DNA from: Dryas octopetala
Lineage: Eukaryota; Streptophyta; Magnoliopsida; Rosales; Rosaceae
DNA length: 64,000 bases
NCBI GenBank assembly: GCA_963921425.1
Contig: OY992833.1
Location: forward strand, 28,258,698 to 28,322,697
Reading direction: 5' to 3'
Shown here: positions 60,192 through 64,000 of the stretch, piece after piece
Position numbering within the stretch: position 1 is the first letter of the stretch
How the letters are laid out: every line of letters begins with the position of its first letter
The notes under the pieces: model-generated
The model's database searches: none
What the model was told of the DNA's origin: nothing
What the model saw: only the letters and a program-made list of their open reading frames with translations
Made by a program: the position numbers and the translations under genes

Positions 60192-60351
60192 TAAAAGAAA
60201 TTAAATGCAATAGCGTTTCAAACTTTCAAATTTCAATACCTTCATATCCAAAATATTATTTTGTACCTATTATGCTTTTAATATATTTAGTCACTAAAAA
60301 ACTATTTAGTATTATAATATGATAATGTAACATGATCCATGCTCACACATG

Positions 60352-60388
<37 letters not shown>

Positions 60389-60599
60389 CACAAAAGATTT
60401 CCTTTCACGAAAAGATTGCCTGAATCAGTAGATGTTTTTGAGAACGTGAAGCAATAGGTGGGCCAACAAATTAGCTGTGGCGTTCTGGTGAGGCTGGCAT
60501 ACCAATTGTACATGGACCCTATATACGTAGGTGAAGGGCAAAAATGTCATGAATCAATTCAAGGACGTTAATGACTACATATATATATATATATATATA

Positions 60600-62731
60600 G
60601 GAATGCTCTAAAACTAATTAGTTAGTAAGTTAATACGAAACTAACCATGCTTTTGGGACCACCACAGAACTAATCATATAATCCAAACCATCAATTATTT
60701 AGATCATACTTCAAAGATCATCATTACAAAAAATCAACTAAATCGGAAATCATTTAGTCATCTAATTGAGATCAAATAAATAGACGATCAGTGTTTTCGA
60801 TAAAAACATATAAATGTTGTTATAATTATAGTGCCTAATTTTAAACACCCTAATCACCAAAAAAATTTGTCTAAACCCCCACCCATCTAGAAACTCTTTC
60901 AAAACCCCATAAAACTTATAATCCTAAATTACCCTTCTGACGCGCGCTGACAAGTGCTGACGTCACTGTAACTGAATTTTGGTGAAACTGTTTTTTTTTT
61001 TTTTTTTTTTTCTGGAATTGAAGTTTTTGCTAAAACTCAATATTTCACTAAAACTAAAATCAAACAATGAAATTGAATTTCATTACACTAAAACTGAATT
61101 TCAAAAATTCAGTTACACTGAAACTGAATTTCAAGAATTCAATTACATTGAAACTGAATTTCAGAAATTCAGTTACACTAAATTGAAGAATTCAGTTATG
61201 AATTCACTTACTGAAACTGAATTAAGTGATGAAACAATTACACCTCGACTAAAATGCAATTACACCTTAATTAAAAACAATTACACCTTTACTAAAACAA
61301 TTACACTTCACTAAAACAGTTACACCTTTACTGAATTCCGTTTCACTAAAAAGAATACAGCAACCTTATCAAAAAAAAAAAAACAACAATACAACAAGTC
61401 ATTGAGATGAGAGGAGTAGCCAACAATACAACGTCGTCTGATCACCTCACGCGCGACGAGTACACGACAGCCGCCACTGCCTCGATCTGTTTCTACCTGC
61501 AAATTTGATTCATCATATTTCAGAACCATAATTTCATTCAAAATTCATTTAAAACTCATGTTTCACGAACTGAAACTGTTTAATCAATAAATGAAGTAAA
61601 TTTGTATATACTTATAAATCAATTAAAAAAACCCACATTTCTATCCGATTAATAACAAATTCAATTAAAATAAATTCACAAATTATACATTTCATAAACA
61701 TAAACATATTCACAAATCAATTTCAAATTAGGGTTTTCAAATTAGGGCTTTTGAAATTCAATGCAATTGAACCAAAATTTGTATACCAGTAGAGAGAGAC
61801 TATCAAGGGGAGAAGAATGAGATCGGAACCACTTCAATCTGCCGCCGAAATCGCCGGCAACGGCGGCGATAAGTCTCAGACCTTCTCGGCGTCGATTCGC
61901 CGTCCACGGTGGTCAGTTGGAGAATTGGAGACCACCATCACACTCAACACGTCGAGAGGAAGCTTCTGGAAGTGGAGAGCGGCTGCGACGTCGCCGGAAT
62001 CGCGAAGTCACTGCCGAAGATGACGATCGGACTTCGGGCTGCATTTGGGTTTCTGTGGATTTTATGGGAAAGAAAAGGCCATGGATAGATAGAGGAGGAA
62101 AAGGAGAGAAGAACCCAACCGGTCCGACACCTCGTCGTCACCGGAATTGACGGATCGCCGGCGAGGGAGATCGGCCTCGGCGAGATAGTCGTCGATCTCG
62201 GGTATGGTTTGGTGACAGTGGAGGAGGAAGATCGGAGGAGGAGGAGGAGGAGGAAGAGCTCGTGCTGCTGGCCGGTGACTGTTTGGTGTTGATGGGTTTT
62301 TCTATTCGTCATTTCCAGGAAGACAGAGAGAGAGAGAGAGAGAAAGAAAGAGAATGGTTGTTGTGTATGGGCGAAACCAAAAAAAGGGCACAACCGGTAT
62401 TTACCAAAAAATAAAGTTAAATACCAGTCAACATGTGTTGACTTAGGGGGGTTTAGGGAAACATTTAAGCAAAAGAAGGGGTTATGAAATAATCATAATA
62501 ATGGGTGGAGGCTATGAATTTATTAGATTATGATTTGGGGGTTTATAATTATTTACATTTATAATTAAATGACTAAATGATTTTCGAATTTGAAGATTTT
62601 TTACATGGATGATCTTTGAAATAGAGCCTAAAAAATAGACGGTTCGGATTTTGAGATTACATTGTGTGATGGGCCCAATATGGTGGTTAGCTTTGTATTA
62701 ATTTACTAACTAGTTAGTTTTAAAGCATTTT
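60600..62731. mobile_element. Long-TIR element with GC-rich gene-like core (Pack-MULE candidate)
   Basis: The left arm starts GGAATGCTCTAAAACTAATT and the opposite strand of the right end starts AAATGCTTTAAAACTAACTA. Pairing continues for about 180 bp (AGTTAGTAAGTTAATACGAA with AGTTAGTAAATTAATACAAA; CTTCAAAGATCATC with TTTCAAAGATCATC; AAATCATTTAGTCAT on both). The flanks are TA-dinucleotide runs, which hides any target duplication. The core contains an imperfect 33-36 bp tandem array (61062-61215) and a GC-rich block (about 61810-62390) open on both strands (68 aa plus, 149 aa minus), unlike the surrounding DNA. No transposase frame was found. The gene source of the core was not identified. 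Confidence 0.55.
61062..61215 (+). repeat. Imperfect tandem repeat of about 33-36 bp
   Basis: About four units built on ACTGAATTTCARAAATTCAG followed by TTACACTGAA. In the plus frame they read as repeats of TETEFQKFSY. Low-complexity origin is more likely than a protein. Confidence 0.7.
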
Positions 62732-63261
62732 TATATGTATATATATATATATATTTACTAATCGATCAACTCATGATAAATATATGACTGGAAAAACCAT
62801 ATATATATATGGAGTAGTTTCGATACGATCGATGATCTAGAAATATGACTACCTAGCTCTGGCTACAATCAAATTCAATATATATATATATAGCCATTAA
62901 GCCATATATTATAGGGCTAAAATGAATTAAAACATGAATCAGACTGCATATATAGTCATGATTATCGACGTGCAGAAGTAATTAATGAAGGCTTAAAAAC
63001 ATGCGAATTCGAAATGCAAAGAATGAATGACCATGAGCATATATATATATGTATGCATATATAATATGTATTTGAGACATATGCATTAAATGTTGATAAT
63101 GATGTTACACATATTCTGCATGCATTATCAGTATACTGTCCTATATATATGGGAATAGCTAGACTGCGCCACTGGCTATATATGCATACTGATCGAGCTA
63201 GCTAGATCGAATTGTGTTTTGGGATCTACCCATATATTCAGTTGGTTCAATGGTTTCACGG

Positions 63262-63385
63262 CGGGGTATCACATTTGTGGTATCACATGATCTCGTTTCT
63301 TAGTCATCTTTACTAGAGAGAGAGATGAAGAGATCAAAGGTGGCTAAAAAGCCACATCATGTGTACCACAAATGTAGTATAATAA
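63262..63385. repeat. Small MITE with about 27-bp inverted ends
   Basis: The left arm contains CACATTTGTGGTATCACATG; the right arm contains CATGTGTACCACAAATGTAG, its near complement. The loop holds a GA run and inverted AGATCAAAGG/GGCTAAAAAGCC. About 124 bp in all. Target duplication not resolved. Confidence 0.55.
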
Positions 63386-63579
63386 CATGGTCTCCTTATC
63401 ATTATTCTATATAATATGGTCACTGATCGATTTATGTTAGCTGATAATCAGTACAATTGAATGATTACACTTTTTTTAATTAATTAACTGTGGTTCATGA
63501 TTTTGAACTCATAACTTATTTTGATAAAAAGAGAGACTTGATGTCACACTTTAGTAATTAATTAATTAATCAGTACAAT

Positions 63580-63625
63580 CTTCCCCACTTTAGTAAGCGA
63601 TTCTTCCCCACTTTAGTAAGCGATT
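63580..63625. repeat. 23-bp tandem duplication
   Basis: Two exact copies of CTTCCCCACTTTAGTAAGCG followed by ATT. Non-coding. Confidence 0.8.
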
Positions 63626-64000
63626 GAGATATCACATTTCTTAATGTTTCAATATATATATATATATTTATTATGATTAGAACTCCTTTGAAAAATTGAT
63701 GCATAGAGTTTGCAGATAATTTCATGAATATATCTGACATTAGAAAAAAAAAAACAGTTGAAATTCCTCTTTGGAAGTCCTTTACTATTTTTGCATCCTC
63801 TTGTAATGAGGTTATACACTTCCACCTCATTGAGAAAAGATGCCCCATTCGCATGGAAGACTCTCCTTTACAAGTGCAACCCAAAATTTGGGCTCTACCC
63901 GGAATATTAGCTTTAGGCTTTTAGCTGGAAAGTGAGCCTAAATTTGAGCTTACTCAAACTCTTGTATTGGCCCAAAATTTAAATTACAAAAAGAGAAAAA

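Larger units (their letters stand above)
62732..64000. other. AT-rich spacer at the right edge
   Basis: TA-dinucleotide runs, one small MITE and a 23-bp tandem duplication. Frames at 63570-63924 overlap on both strands and show no recognisable domain. No gene found. Confidence 0.6.

Noticed and set aside
61944-62393. 149-aa minus-strand frame as a gene
   Set aside because: Low-complexity Ser/Leu/Thr composition, no domain, within the long-TIR element; treated as part of the possible captured fragment, not as a gene.
1-64000. CRISPR arrays, bacterial operons, prophage or plasmid features
   Set aside because: None seen; intron-containing plant genes throughout identify eukaryotic nuclear DNA.

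Overview
The window is nuclear DNA from a flowering plant, most likely a rosid eudicot. A Rosaceae-like source is plausible, but the sequence alone does not prove it. Genes have short GT-AG introns, AT-rich spacers and many small transposons. The protein families are plant-specific: a MIXTA-type MYB, an FUT1 xyloglucan fucosyltransferase, PHO1 SPX-EXS proteins, a Rubisco LSMT and a plant O-fucosyltransferase-like protein. All exon boundaries given here were read from splice sites, reading phase and family similarity. No transcript was available.

Layout. 1-4017 (-): APC2, the cullin-like scaffold of the anaphase-promoting complex, 3' end cut by the window edge. 4233-5671 (+): a UCP3/PUMP3-type mitochondrial carrier, head to head with APC2 across 215 bp. 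5.7-12.96 kb: no gene, only AT-rich spacer with MITEs. 12964-15138 (+): a subgroup-9 R2R3-MYB (MIXTA/MYB106/MYB16 type) with a MITE in intron 2. 15.8-17.5 kb: a three-level nest of DNA transposons. 17756-19114 and 24520-25968 (both -): two intronless paralogues of a plastid-predicted five-bladed beta-propeller (arabinanase/invertase-like) protein. 26914-27718 (+): a PIN4/Par14-type parvulin. 28869-30792 (-): an FUT1-like xyloglucan fucosyltransferase.

33.5-50.7 kb is the most unusual part, a PHO1 (SPX-EXS phosphate exporter family) cluster. Gene A (+, 33548-37763, 782 aa) and gene B (-, 38250-41854, 799 aa) are complete and convergent. A segment running from A exon 11 to B exon 1 has been duplicated to the right, giving an A fragment (+) and gene C (-). 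The A fragment has since lost its last exon and received a Ty1/copia-type LTR element (43251-46094, 5-bp target duplication ATTGG). The element is itself defective: gag is joined to RT with no protease or integrase. Gene C keeps every downstream exon open but lost its first 16 codons, start codon included, at the duplication breakpoint.

51319-53999 (+): a Rubisco/aldolase-type lysine methyltransferase (LSMT, SET domain). 54786-58523 (-): an eight-exon O-fucosyltransferase-like (GT65/GT106-type) Golgi protein. 59.7-64 kb: gene-poor. It holds a second copy of the 9-bp-TSD foldback element and a roughly 2.1 kb element with long terminal inverted repeats around a GC-rich, gene-like core (a Pack-MULE candidate).

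Functionally the window mixes housekeeping genes (APC2, carrier, parvulin) with genes for epidermal patterning (MYB), wall glycosylation (FUT1, O-FucT-like), phosphate transport and signalling (PHO1s) and plastid protein methylation (LSMT). There is no sign that they form a single pathway. The main biological interest is the PHO1 duplication with its truncations and nested insertions, plus several MITE families whose boundaries can be read directly.
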